A program made the position numbers and the translations under genes. The notes beneath the pieces were generated by a model. It had not been told where the DNA came from and searched no databases. It worked only from the letters and a program-made list of their open reading frames with translations. This document shows, in pieces, positions 50,478-60,188 of a DNA stretch of 64,000 bases. Location: contig JAEWDM010000022.1 of assembly GCA_023390115.1 (NCBI GenBank), forward strand, positions 546,904 through 610,903, written 5' to 3'. The stretch is from Bacillota bacterium. GTDB taxonomy: Bacteria; Bacillota; Clostridia; Acetivibrionales; DSM-27016. Each line of letters begins with the position of its first letter. Positions within the stretch are counted from its first letter, which is position 1.

Positions 50478-52649
50478 CTAAAGCAAATCCCCATATCCGC
50501 CCAGATCCTGCCTTACTACAACCTTTCCCGCTTTTGCCAGCTCATTTTTAAGAGCCTTCATCATATGCTTCATTTTAACGTCCTGTCCCTCTGCGGCGGC
50601 AAAAAAGCTCGCCGCTACCGCAATATTTTTTATACTGCTGCCTGAAATTTCAAAGCGCTCCGCCATAAAATCCAGATCAACATCCGGCCCAAGAGGCAGC
50701 CGATCGGGAAATATCGCTCCCCAAAGCCTCCTGCGGGTGCCTTGATCCGGCATGGGAAAATGGATCATAAACTTAAACCTCCTGCGGTAAGCCTCATCAA
50801 AATTTTGCAGCAGGTTGGTTGCAAGTACGGTTATGCCCTCATGCTCCTCCATTTTTTGCAGGAGATAGGAGGTTTCCATATTGGCATACCTGTCATGGGC
50901 GTCCCGTACCTCTCCTCTTTTACCAAACAGTGCATCCGCCTCGTCAAAGAACAGAATAGCACTTGTATTCGACGCCTCGTCGAAAACCTCCTTTAAATTT
51001 TTTTCAGTCTCTCCTATGTATTTGCTCACCATCTGAGACAGGTCAATTCTGTATATTTCAAGACTCAGCTCATTGGCCAGCACCTGTGCCCCCATTGTCT
51101 TTCCCGTTCCCGGCGGCCCGTAAAAAAGAATACTTAAGCCTTTGCCGTAAGGAAGCTTTTTATCGAAGCCCCACCGGTCAAGTACAATATGCCTGTATTT
51201 AATATGGCTGCAGGCATCTAAAAGCATATTCTTCTGCTCTATGGGGAGGATCAAATCCTCCCATTTAAAAGAGGGCTTAAGTCTTGAGGCCTTGCTCTCA
51301 AGGCTGCCCGCGGACTGACGTATGCACGCCTTGTAAAGCGTGCTGCCGCCGACGGCTCCGCCTGCGGCTTGGGCATTAAATACCGCCTCTCTTATGGCCC
51401 TTTCAATCATGCCGGCAGTAAAATTAAATTTGTTTGACAGCTCCGCCAGGTCAACAGAGGGAGTGAGAAGAACTCCTTCCGCCAGCCTTCTCCAAAGCTC
51501 AAGCCTTCTTTCTCCTCCGGGGATGTCAACCGGTAACGCTGTTGTAGTGTATGCAGTGCTCCCCGGCTCCGGCCTCCACTCCTTTGAAGACAGTATAAAC
51601 AAAACATCCACATTATCGGCAAGCCTGCTTAAGACATGGCTTGCTCCATGCTCATCACCACCCTCAAGGAGCTCAAAATTGCACAGGCACAGTATGGCCT
51701 TATATAGTATGCTGTAAAAAATAATATTTTTAGCAATCTCAGCAGTGTTATTTATCTGCTTTTTCATCACCGAGGCATCGGCCCACAGCACAGGCATGTT
51801 AATATGCCTGGCGGCATGTCTCACATGAAGCCTCTTGCCCGCTCCCGGAGGCCCGTAAAGGCACAGCGCCGTTTTCTCTGCCCGGACATCCTCGGATAAG
51901 GTGTCGAGAATAGAGCATATCCTGCCCTGTACCTCCTCCCCAAAATAAAGCGCGGGAGGATTACCGGGAAACTCAAGCCGGAGGCCATACTCGGGGAAGC
52001 TGTTTTCGGAATCCCTTGCGGTCAGGAAGTCAAAAACCTTATCGCTCAGGCGTATAATGCGTGAAAGCCTTGATGCGGAAGGATTTTCCTTAACATCATC
52101 CAGTATATACTTAAAGAAAACCCTTGACGGCATCAGCAATCCTCCGCCCGGAAGCTCCCAGAGCAGGCGGTACAGCCCTGAAGCAAGCCCCACTGTGGCA
52201 AGCCCTTGGGATGCATTGCCGTGAAGCTGCCCATACACACTTTCATACTTCCTGTCCAGCTCGGGCAGGAGTGCCAGGAACATGCAGAATTTTTCAAAGC
52301 CTGACAGTCCAAAGGCCTCGGCAATATGCTCCGAAGGCAGGAAGATCCCTTCCCTTGCCGATAACTCCTCCCTGCCGGCAATATGACCTGCGGCCTTAAG
52401 CAGGGCAGCTCTTGCCGACGTGTCTATGCTCCCGGGAAAGCGTATGCCATTTATCCCCAAAAACGCCGCTTCGGCCTCTCCGTTTTCCGCGGCACCGGCC
52501 ACCTGCCCGTGCAAGGCTCCCTTTGCATGCTCCAGCACTGCCCGGAAGGCCATATCCACCGCAAGCATATAGTCCCCTGCCTGATCCTCCCAGCCCCTGT
52601 AAGGCTTCCCCGTATCCCTTCCGTCAAAAAAATCCTCATAGCAAAGCAT
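50478..52649 (-). CDS. eCIS AAA+ ATPase with two AAA modules
   Basis: 723 residues from the ATG at 52649 (GGAGC seven bases upstream); an ATG at 52706 would overlap the preceding gene. An N-terminal helical region (1-240) is followed by a degenerate AAA module (GPPGAGKR near 265; the Thr/Ser after Lys is Arg and no clear Walker B acid pair) and an intact AAA module (GPPGTGKTMGAQ near 510, ILFFDEADALFGKRG near 568, sensor VLATNLLQNFDEAYRRRF). eCIS loci almost always encode such an ATPase (Pvc15 type), thought to help cargo loading or assembly. It sits between the cargo genes, which fits that role. Confidence 0.9.
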   Translation of the reverse strand: MLCYEDFFDGRDTGKPYRGWEDQAGDYMLAVDMAFRAVLEHAKGALHGQVAGAAENGEAEAAFLGINGIRFPGSIDTSARAALLKAAGHIAGREELSAREGIFLPSEHIAEAFGLSGFEKFCMFLALLPELDRKYESVYGQLHGNASQGLATVGLASGLYRLLWELPGGGLLMPSRVFFKYILDDVKENPSASRLSRIIRLSDKVFDFLTARDSENSFPEYGLRLEFPGNPPALYFGEEVQGRICSILDTLSEDVRAEKTALCLYGPPGAGKRLHVRHAARHINMPVLWADASVMKKQINNTAEIAKNIIFYSILYKAILCLCNFELLEGGDEHGASHVLSRLADNVDVLFILSSKEWRPEPGSTAYTTTALPVDIPGGERRLELWRRLAEGVLLTPSVDLAELSNKFNFTAGMIERAIREAVFNAQAAGGAVGGSTLYKACIRQSAGSLESKASRLKPSFKWEDLILPIEQKNMLLDACSHIKYRHIVLDRWGFDKKLPYGKGLSILFYGPPGTGKTMGAQVLANELSLEIYRIDLSQMVSKYIGETEKNLKEVFDEASNTSAILFFDEADALFGKRGEVRDAHDRYANMETSYLLQKMEEHEGITVLATNLLQNFDEAYRRRFKFMIHFPMPDQGTRRRLWGAIFPDRLPLGPDVDLDFMAERFEISGSSIKNIAVAASFFAAAEGQDVKMKHMMKALKNELAKAGKVVVRQDLGGYGDLL

Positions 52650-52671
52650 TCTTAGAGCTCCATTTTCTTTA

Positions 52672-52917
52672 TTAACTAATCTCGTCTTCCGACGGCTTAC
52701 GGACATTTCCTAAAAATTCTTCCGAAATTGCGCCTATTCTTTTATAATTTCCCCGGGCCTCATTCAAGCTGATATTATTTGCTCCGTCCGGGTAATCCGG
52801 ATCCTCAAACTGTACATTATCGTCTTCCCAATAGCAAACCGGACAAATTTCAAATGTTCCCGGGGGCTCACTGCCCAACGTACGATTTCCGCAACAAACA
52901 CATTTATACTTTTCCAT
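52672..52917 (-). CDS. CPCC-type cysteine-rich small protein, possible immunity protein
   Basis: 81 residues. The start MEKYKCVCCGNRTL and FEICPVCYWEDDNVQ give two CxxC pairs, a small zinc ribbon, followed by the NNISLNEARGNYKRIGA segment typical of the CPCC family. The gene directly follows the toxin-like DUF4157 cargo (20-base gap) and precedes the AAA+ gene. Members of this family are frequently found beside polymorphic toxins, so an immunity function against the 276-residue neighbour is plausible but not shown. Confidence 0.75.
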   Translation of the reverse strand: MEKYKCVCCGNRTLGSEPPGTFEICPVCYWEDDNVQFEDPDYPDGANNISLNEARGNYKRIGAISEEFLGNVRKPSEDEIS

Positions 52918-52937
52918 TTAGAATAATCCTCCTTATT

Positions 52938-53768
52938 TTATTGTTTATGATAATAGCTTAACCCACCCGACGGTTTAAAGTAAGTCCTTATTTCCTTTGC
53001 AGCACTTAATACGGCAAATTCATTAGTCGCCTGATTATAAAAAACCGTGTCCCCATTGGGCCTTTGTTTTGATAAAACGCCGCCTCCCGCACCTGAGCCG
53101 ACCAAGCTCTGCGCACCGCTTAAATATTGGCTCTGTGTAACACCCCCAAACTCACTGCCATGCTTTGCGTAGTGAGAATCGAATAATGTCTGCGTAGCAA
53201 AAACAGGCGACGTTTTGCCCCCGGTTTTACCCTTTCCGCAGAATTGCACCTTAACGGCACTGTCGGGGTCAGGCTTTCTCTGTACCTCGCCTGAAGAAGC
53301 CTCTCCGGAATCACCCTCCGGGTGCGTGAAGGATGTCCGTAAAGCCCGGGTATGGGATGTCAGCGCGGCAAAATTGTCTGCCTCACTCTCCAACTGAGGG
53401 TCACTGTTTATGTTAGCTCCTCCCACCTGAGTATACGAACGAACCCTGCCCTGTCTCTGCTGTATAACATGAGACAGCTCGTGGGACAGATGCTTCTCCT
53501 GTCCCCGTCCCAGGTGTATTTCGCTCCCCTGTGCATATGCAAGAGCGCCCATAGCGGCAGGCCTGTCAGAATTGTAATGCACTCTGACATCATCCAGCGC
53601 AATGCCCGACATGCCCTCATACTGAGACATTAGCTGCGAAGGCAGCCCCGATGCAAAGCCCGGATTGCCTCCGCTCTTTTTCTGGATCGGCGGAAGCTGT
53701 TCCTCCGCGTTATGAAAAATATCCTCTTCCTCCTTACCGCTGCCGCGGTGCGAAGCCTGCTTGTGCAT
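52938..53768 (-). CDS. DUF4157 eCIS cargo with C-terminal nuclease-like toxin domain
   Basis: 276 residues from the ATG at 53768 (GGAGG six bases upstream). Residues 15-35 carry the LPPIQKKSG motif; residues 45-115 are DUF4157, a putative metalloprotease domain with HELSHVIQQRQG near 95 (HExxH-like with later Glu). A linker (SFTHPEGDSG...VQRK, about 147-168) follows. The last 85 residues (FDSHYAKHGSEFGG, GDTVFYNQATNEFAVL, EIRTYFKP) resemble BECR-fold RNase toxins of polymorphic toxin systems, with the His and Arg/Thr positions that fold uses. DUF4157 is one of the strongest markers of eCIS effectors. The toxin assignment is by pattern only. Confidence 0.8.
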   Translation of the reverse strand: MHKQASHRGSGKEEEDIFHNAEEQLPPIQKKSGGNPGFASGLPSQLMSQYEGMSGIALDDVRVHYNSDRPAAMGALAYAQGSEIHLGRGQEKHLSHELSHVIQQRQGRVRSYTQVGGANINSDPQLESEADNFAALTSHTRALRTSFTHPEGDSGEASSGEVQRKPDPDSAVKVQFCGKGKTGGKTSPVFATQTLFDSHYAKHGSEFGGVTQSQYLSGAQSLVGSGAGGGVLSKQRPNGDTVFYNQATNEFAVLSAAKEIRTYFKPSGGLSYYHKQ

Positions 53769-53797
53769 ATTCACCCTCCTCTCTTTTTAACACCTTG

Positions 53798-53826
53798 ATG
53801 CTTACGTTAAGAGCTTAACGCTTAAG
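53798..53826 (-). other. Hairpin between structural and cargo genes
   Basis: On the minus strand GCTTA-(AG)-CGTTAAG-CT-CTTAACG-TAAGC forms a stem of about 12 bp with a small bulge and contains the stop codon of the tail-I-like gene. It lacks a T-run. It may attenuate transcription or protect the mRNA end between the baseplate genes and the cargo genes. Confidence 0.45.
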
Positions 53827-54952
53827 CATGAAGGTAAAACCCTCCGTCCATTGTTGTATTTTCGCCAATCGAACCGGCAGTGTGCATATGAAGCCTTGAA
53901 TTAATGCCTATATAGCTGTGCATATCCAGCCTTATGCCCGGCTTAAGCACAATGATCCGCGCAACGGTATGCGAAGGCCTTACCTTCTCTATAAGGCATG
54001 AGAGCTCTTCAAGCTTTCCGCCCTTTTTAAATACATCCTGATTTTTAAGGACAATGCAAAAGGTATGCGGGTTGTCGGTGTACAGTGTGTGATAGAGCAG
54101 CTCCCTTTCCCTGTTGCCTTCCGCATATCCCCTCAGTTCAAAAAATTCTATAATGTAAGGCTCTTCTCCGGTATAAAGCCTTATCATATCAATTATGCTC
54201 CATACGGTGCCCTTTGCCCTATTCAGCATCAAAGCGTTTTTAACAATATACTTAAATTGAGCGGTGCTTAGTATCGACCCTTCATTATTTACTCCAAGCC
54301 ATGAAGCCAGATAATCCAAAAAACTTCCCGATACCGCATCGGCATCCAGCAGCATGGGAAGCCTGTCTATGTTTCTCTCCATATCCATATATACCGACTG
54401 GAATACCGCTAAATATTGCTTTAAAAAATCACTGTCCTTCTGGTATATTTCGGGAAGGTATTCAATAAATGATTTTTGGGGAAATTCAATATGTATGCTT
54501 TTAAATACAACCTCCCCTTCGGTGGTGTCAATAGCTTTAATACAGATCCAGATATACCTCCCTTTAAGCCTGTGCAGAAGGATGTCCGAAAACCTTTCAC
54601 AGCGTATGCCGTCTTTCCCTCCGAATAGCTCCTGCTTTTCCTCCGTCTCCACCTCCGGATCCGCAAGAAAAGCATCCATCTCTATAAGCCCATCCCCGTA
54701 AGCCATATAAACGGTATCCGAAGCCCTTATACTTATTTGTATATTTGAGTGCTGAGAATATGCCGCGTTAATTACCATTCTGTTATAGGTCATTTCACTT
54801 TCAAGCATATCCACCGCCCTGCTGAAAAAAACTCCCTTCCTTATGCTGCTTCCCAATACCATCCACCCGGAGGAATCCACAATAAAATTATCCCGGAAGC
54901 CGGCTCTCCACAAATCACCCGCAAGAGTCATTTTCTTCAGTTCGTTCTCCAT
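53822..54952 (-). CDS. Tail protein I-like baseplate/tail protein
   Basis: 376 residues from the ATG at 54952 (GGAGG 8 bases upstream; a GTG at 54976 is possible). The C-terminal half shows the phage tail protein I pattern: IEYLPEIYQKDSDFLKQYLAVFQSVYMDMERNID near 165-200, FLDYLASWLGV near 215 and ALMLNRAKGTVWSIIDMIRLYTG near 245. The N-terminal part is a beta domain. In eCIS particles this protein belongs to the baseplate/tail-fibre network. It follows the two baseplate-J genes. Confidence 0.85.
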   Translation of the reverse strand: MENELKKMTLAGDLWRAGFRDNFIVDSSGWMVLGSSIRKGVFFSRAVDMLESEMTYNRMVINAAYSQHSNIQISIRASDTVYMAYGDGLIEMDAFLADPEVETEEKQELFGGKDGIRCERFSDILLHRLKGRYIWICIKAIDTTEGEVVFKSIHIEFPQKSFIEYLPEIYQKDSDFLKQYLAVFQSVYMDMERNIDRLPMLLDADAVSGSFLDYLASWLGVNNEGSILSTAQFKYIVKNALMLNRAKGTVWSIIDMIRLYTGEEPYIIEFFELRGYAEGNRERELLYHTLYTDNPHTFCIVLKNQDVFKKGGKLEELSCLIEKVRPSHTVARIIVLKPGIRLDMHSYIGINSRLHMHTAGSIGENTTMDGGFYLHA

Positions 54953-54978
54953 ATATGCCGCCTCCATCTGCATCACCC

Positions 54979-57141
54979 CTATTCCTTAATTTCAAGATCA
55001 AGCACCTCCGGATAGATGAGTCCATGAGGAGGTATTTCGATATCTCCACCGTATTTTTTGACTACATCCGCCCCGCGAGGCTCAATTGAGAGAGCTATAA
55101 TATGATTTACACAGTCCAGAAGCTCCAGCCTTCCGTATATATCCCCGTACTCAATGCTTTGCCCGAAGTCCCTTCCCCCCTGCACAGCGTCCAGCTCTTT
55201 TCTTAAGAAATCCTCCAGCCGTTTCCTTATGTCCTTATAATAAGGTTTTACCTCAACCACACAGGAAACATGAATACCTATATATCTTGGGGGAATTACA
55301 TGCACCTCGGTAGTAATAAGCCTGTGCCTGTCCAGATGCCTTTTTATATTATAAAGATATGCCTCATTGAGCTCCGGCTTGAGGGTGTAATCTGAGTAAG
55401 GCTTTACCGCTATAGTTACACAACTGCCCGATTCTTCTTTGGCCAGATATCCCATTTCGGGCCTGTAGCCCGGTATAGCTCTGGCCTTGCAGATGATAAG
55501 GCCCGGCGTATTCATGACCATACTTTCATAGTCAAGGGCAGTAACAGCTCTGCTCTCCCTTCCAAGCCCTTCCTTAAGCCTTAAAAGTGCCTTTTCAGTA
55601 GATTCTTCATCCCTTCCGCCTTCGGCAGATTTTTTATTTGTCGCCTCAGAACCCTTAAGCATACTCTCGATATAGGTCCCGTCGATACATATCCTGTTTA
55701 TCATGCCGTCCTTTATATTGCCTCTAAGTCCGTTGGACTGCTGGCATGAAATAATTTTTATATTATCAGTAGCTTTGCATGGAATTGCCCCGTTTTCTCC
55801 GTCTCCAAAAGCAACCCGCCCTTTTCTGGCATCCAGGCTGTAGCTCCGGTCTTCAGAGCCTTGCAGCAGCAAATCCTCCGTTTTTATCCAATCCTGCCAT
55901 AGCATTCCGCCTCCCGACGGAACTCCTATTTGCAGCTCAAAGCTCTCATATACTATTCCCTCAAGACCTATGGAATATTTTTGCCCGGGATAGCCCGTAC
56001 TGCCTGCAATAATGCTTTTATCCCGCATTTCATTGCTTGTGCAGATAATACGGACATTGCGGGCTCCGGCAGATGGCACTCTTCCGTTTTCATCCGGAAT
56101 AACAACAACGGTCCGGCACCACCGGTCTTCATTATTTTCAACATAAAAGCTCCGCCATGGCTCCCATAAGCCATTCTCCTTAAACACCTGTACTTCGGGG
56201 CAGCACGTAAGCGAAAGAAAGCTGTCCATGCAAAAGCTCTGCCTATCCGCACCCGTCCCATCGAAATAAACAGCTTCACTTAATGTATTTTTTTGTATGA
56301 CCGGTACCGAGTGAATGGAGATTCTTTCAAGCCTTGGAGCTATGTCGTAGCTGCAGGCGTTAAGGATGCACTTTACCCAGTAAAGCTTATGGGGACATCC
56401 TCCCTGTACTGAGGCTTCCATATCCGCCTCTGCCGAGAGCTCTATATAGCCATCCTTTATAATTCCGCAGGTTTGATCCCGCATAACGGAGGCATCCACC
56501 CACCTGCCGTCTGCCCAGTACTGCCACCTGAGCTGAGCCAGAGGATACATTCCCTCTCCATTTACAGCATTCCGTATTATTCCCTTTTTTTCAACCACCT
56601 GTATATGCAAAAGCAATGGCCTGTCTACCGGAAGAGCTTTTTTAAAGCCTATAAGAAGCTCATTTTCATTTTCGGGGTTTTCTCCGAAAGCATATTCGGA
56701 TAAGCCCTCTCTCTCAGCAAGGATATGTGTAATATCCGCCCACCTGCCTCTGCAGAACGACTGCAGGCACTCAATGCTGTTCGCCGGCAGACAAAACGGT
56801 TTTGCCGTTTCAAACACCACACCCCGTGCATCAAATTTGGTTCCCCTCGGAAGAATAATGTCCCTTTCAATACCGCTTAAATGTATGTCGGCATACGCAC
56901 TCCGAGCCTTCTCAGGCATGTGATTCAGCAGCTTGAGGTACTTAATCGTATGCACATCTCCAATGCCGTCAAGGTAAAACTGCTGCATTTCCTTGAGCCA
57001 TGATAAAAGCTGCAGAATAGTAATTCCCGGATCATGATAGTTAAAATCCGTCCATTCCGATGTCAGGCCGGGAATCTGGCGTCTGGCATCTTCAAAAATC
57101 TCTTTAAAGGATTCATCATCAAGCCTTGGTAACGGGAGCAT
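54979..57141 (-). CDS. Baseplate J-like protein (smaller paralogue)
   Basis: 720 residues from the ATG at 57141 (AAAGGAGGG well placed); the frame is open to 57204 into the previous gene. The N-terminus (LPRLDDESFKEIFEDARRQIPGLTSEWTDFNYHDPGITILQLLSWLKE) is characteristic of putative baseplate assembly proteins of CIS, and the region near 540-680 (ALDYESMVMNTPGLIICKARAIPGYR) matches the gpJ core. It is the wedge component that links hub and sheath. The paralogue directly upstream (57170-60175) shares the layout. Confidence 0.88.
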   Translation of the reverse strand: MLPLPRLDDESFKEIFEDARRQIPGLTSEWTDFNYHDPGITILQLLSWLKEMQQFYLDGIGDVHTIKYLKLLNHMPEKARSAYADIHLSGIERDIILPRGTKFDARGVVFETAKPFCLPANSIECLQSFCRGRWADITHILAEREGLSEYAFGENPENENELLIGFKKALPVDRPLLLHIQVVEKKGIIRNAVNGEGMYPLAQLRWQYWADGRWVDASVMRDQTCGIIKDGYIELSAEADMEASVQGGCPHKLYWVKCILNACSYDIAPRLERISIHSVPVIQKNTLSEAVYFDGTGADRQSFCMDSFLSLTCCPEVQVFKENGLWEPWRSFYVENNEDRWCRTVVVIPDENGRVPSAGARNVRIICTSNEMRDKSIIAGSTGYPGQKYSIGLEGIVYESFELQIGVPSGGGMLWQDWIKTEDLLLQGSEDRSYSLDARKGRVAFGDGENGAIPCKATDNIKIISCQQSNGLRGNIKDGMINRICIDGTYIESMLKGSEATNKKSAEGGRDEESTEKALLRLKEGLGRESRAVTALDYESMVMNTPGLIICKARAIPGYRPEMGYLAKEESGSCVTIAVKPYSDYTLKPELNEAYLYNIKRHLDRHRLITTEVHVIPPRYIGIHVSCVVEVKPYYKDIRKRLEDFLRKELDAVQGGRDFGQSIEYGDIYGRLELLDCVNHIIALSIEPRGADVVKKYGGDIEIPPHGLIYPEVLDLEIKE

Positions 57142-57169
57142 TATATCCCTCCTTTCGATTTTCTTAATT

Positions 57170-60100
57170 TTATTCGTAAATAATTGTAACCTCATGCTCT
57201 CCATTGATGCCCATATAAAAGGGATTGCTCTTAAGATCGGCTATATGGGTTTCCGTCCGGGCTGCATCCTCCGCATCCGAAACGGTTAAAATCAGCCTTT
57301 CTATACTCCCCTCAATACCCATTGATTTAACATAGGAAAAAATCTGTGCTCTATTGGGAAGCTCGCCTATATTCCACCCGCAGTTATTAAAATTACCTTT
57401 AAGGGGATCTATAAAGCCGCTTATTTTTTCTTTGGCCCTGCGCTGAATCTCATATATGTTTTCTGCCGTTTTAACCTTAAACCACAGCTTGGCAGATACC
57501 TTAAGGAATACCGGCTTAATTACCCGGATTCTTCCATTGGCAAGGGTACAGCTTGCCCTGCTGCGTAAAAAGCTCTCTATGCTCTCTCTCTGGGCCAGAA
57601 ACGAGCTGTGGCAATTATCATATTCCTCCATTAAAACGGCTACCGTAACCTGCCCCGGGCTAAATACACCTTCTCTGCTTATATTGGATACACATTTCAC
57701 CCTTGCAATACTTCTTGACGCTTCCATGGCAAGGGCTTCAAAATCCTCTTCCGTCACCGCACGGCCGCCGTGCTTTAAAATGTTTGCTCCGCGCCGCACC
57801 GCTGCCTCCACATCCTCGCAGTTGCTTCCGCCATGAGTGGAAGCGGGATTATATACCCTGCCTATAAACCTCATTGCATCCGCCATTCGGTCAATGCTGC
57901 CGGGAGAAAGGTTTCCGCTTTTCCCGCCGCCTATAGTGTAAAAAACTCTGATTGCCTCATCATAGCGTTTATGCGGAATCATGCCCCTCTTACCGTCTCC
58001 GAACAGTATTTCCCCCGCCACTCTGTCAACAATGTAATGTCTGTCATTGGGTCCCGGGCCTATAAAGCTGTCCACCTCATCCCAAACCATCCATACTCCG
58101 CTGACATTTCCCTGAGAATCTTTTTTTATCTCTATATTATTTCTGCGCACAGCATCCAGATATTCATCTGATGAAGGGCTTAAGGAAACCCCCTGTTCAT
58201 TTACCATTACCTTGAGGCTAAGAATATTTTTCCGCGAAAGCCTTATGGAAAACCCGGGCTTTTTTTCCTCAACAAAGAATACCTCCTCTTCCATGGTTTC
58301 CTCATTAAGAACCTCGACGGAATTTACATAAATGCCCCGTATGGAAGGAAACCTCTTCAGCCTTACATACTCATTGTCCGCATCTATTATGCGCAGCCAG
58401 AAGCATTTTTTCCCGAATATTTCTACCGGCGCAAAATCCTCCGGTATAATTAATGTCACAATACCGGGATCTGAGAAGCCCCCTGTTGCGTCGAACAATT
58501 TAAACTCCTTCCATTTGCCTGCAGAGGAATAATATTCCCATTCCAGCACAGGCACGTTGCCATCTTTTCCGTCACTGCCGGTTTTACCGTCTACATTAAA
58601 ATATATGCTGATGGGAGATCCTTCAGGGCAGCGGTCAAATCCCATGTAAAGGACATTTTTGCCTCCTCCGCCTTTAAACAGCACCGTGCCGATCCCTCTT
58701 GCCAGAGACTGCGTAATATCCTGCTTGACGGTATTGTTCCACGCAAGGGCTCTTTCAGGCAAAAGTCCGCTTCCCTCATAGCAGTACTCAAGGCTAAGGC
58801 CGGAAACAACAGGTGCATAATGGCAGCAGTTGGTGTGAAATATATTTTTGGAGGAAATGAGCCTCATTCTTATCCAGTATGTATCATATGCATTTACAGG
58901 GATAGCCCGCATGCTTTCGGGGCAACTAAAGGAAAGCTTAATTTCACCTGAACGGCCGTTATTAAATACAGCCTCCGCACCTCCATCCAAATCAAGCCTC
59001 GCCCAGCCCAGTCCGTTCCAGTATTCCCATATTACCCTGTCGCATACCACGGGAAGCCTTTCGGGGCAATAGGCTTCCGCGGGCTTTTTCATAATTAACT
59101 TCCATTCTACCGGGGGCACAGGCAAAATAAAATCCTTTTCCAATTCGGTATAGGACAGGGTAAAGCATAGAGTTATTTTTGCATTGGCTTTTGAAAACGC
59201 CTCCCTGCACGCGATATAGCATTCTCTGTAAAGGGACAGCTCCTCTCCGAAGGGCTGGAATTTTTCTATGGGCTGTTCGGTATCCTCTACATAAATCACC
59301 TCAGGAGAAATGTCCTGCCTGCAGGTTTTTATTCTAAGGCTTTTAATCCCCAGAGGCTCCATATCCTTCATGCTTACTGCTTCGCAGCCAATCCAGCAGC
59401 TCCTGTGCCCCTCATATTCCTCCTCCGTAATTGAGACCTTGTCCCCTTTAAGTACAATAAAATCCTCCTCAATATCTGCATGCTCAAACGGCTTCCATTC
59501 CCCTGAGCAACAGTAAAGCCATCTCACTTCCCGGCTGTCTGAGATGCGCTCTATAAGCTTCTCCCTTATACTTCCTTCGCTGTGCTGGAATGCAAGCCTT
59601 ATACTGCAGCTTCCATTCACATTTAGAACAAATTTATGACAAAAAGCAAAAAAGTGCTTTTGTATATTCTTACCGCAATTTATATCAAACAGGCTTATTC
59701 TTTTTGCTGTTATATCCTCATTTCCTTCATATACCAGAGCGATGCTGTCATTGGCAGGAGAGTGATAAACAATGCCTGAAATTTTGGCAGGCGTGACAAA
59801 TACGCTTCTCTGAGTTTCAAAAATAATGCTGCCTACCGCACCTCTGGTACCGGCGATCAGCTTTGTTCCGGACGGAACATATACCCCCGTGATAAAATCC
59901 GCCGACTGCTCGAGGCATACCACTCCTTTTGCAGGCACCGCCGGCTTTATTGCTATGTCGAGATTGTTTAAAAATGCAATGTGATGCTTATAAAGCACAT
60001 TATTATATCTTTTTACCGTGCCCTCAAACATATCCGCAAAAATCATGGCAATAACCGAGCCTATGTCGGGGTTTTCCTCGGTGAACCTCCACTCGGGAAG

Positions 60101-60175
60101 ATAGCTGCGGGCCAGCTCTGATATCTTTTCAATAATATCCCTTTTGCTTCTCTGATCAATATCCGGTATATTCAA
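57170..60175 (-). CDS. Baseplate J-like protein (large paralogue)
   Basis: 1001 residues from a TTG at 60175 (GGGGG upstream). The start IPDIDQRSKRDIIEKISELARSYLPEWRF...NPDIGSVIAMIFADMFEGTVKRYN is the CIS baseplate J pattern. The C-terminal third (GRAVTEEDFEALAMEASRSIARVKCVSN near 845) is the conserved gpJ core. The middle 500 residues are beta-rich insertions. Size about 1000 corresponds to Pvc12-like wedge proteins, while the 720-residue paralogue corresponds to Pvc11-like; this pairing is standard for eCIS. Confidence 0.88.
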   Translation of the reverse strand: MNIPDIDQRSKRDIIEKISELARSYLPEWRFTEENPDIGSVIAMIFADMFEGTVKRYNNVLYKHHIAFLNNLDIAIKPAVPAKGVVCLEQSADFITGVYVPSGTKLIAGTRGAVGSIIFETQRSVFVTPAKISGIVYHSPANDSIALVYEGNEDITAKRISLFDINCGKNIQKHFFAFCHKFVLNVNGSCSIRLAFQHSEGSIREKLIERISDSREVRWLYCCSGEWKPFEHADIEEDFIVLKGDKVSITEEEYEGHRSCWIGCEAVSMKDMEPLGIKSLRIKTCRQDISPEVIYVEDTEQPIEKFQPFGEELSLYRECYIACREAFSKANAKITLCFTLSYTELEKDFILPVPPVEWKLIMKKPAEAYCPERLPVVCDRVIWEYWNGLGWARLDLDGGAEAVFNNGRSGEIKLSFSCPESMRAIPVNAYDTYWIRMRLISSKNIFHTNCCHYAPVVSGLSLEYCYEGSGLLPERALAWNNTVKQDITQSLARGIGTVLFKGGGGKNVLYMGFDRCPEGSPISIYFNVDGKTGSDGKDGNVPVLEWEYYSSAGKWKEFKLFDATGGFSDPGIVTLIIPEDFAPVEIFGKKCFWLRIIDADNEYVRLKRFPSIRGIYVNSVEVLNEETMEEEVFFVEEKKPGFSIRLSRKNILSLKVMVNEQGVSLSPSSDEYLDAVRRNNIEIKKDSQGNVSGVWMVWDEVDSFIGPGPNDRHYIVDRVAGEILFGDGKRGMIPHKRYDEAIRVFYTIGGGKSGNLSPGSIDRMADAMRFIGRVYNPASTHGGSNCEDVEAAVRRGANILKHGGRAVTEEDFEALAMEASRSIARVKCVSNISREGVFSPGQVTVAVLMEEYDNCHSSFLAQRESIESFLRSRASCTLANGRIRVIKPVFLKVSAKLWFKVKTAENIYEIQRRAKEKISGFIDPLKGNFNNCGWNIGELPNRAQIFSYVKSMGIEGSIERLILTVSDAEDAARTETHIADLKSNPFYMGINGEHEVTIIYE

Positions 60176-60188
60176 AGCTCTTTACCCC

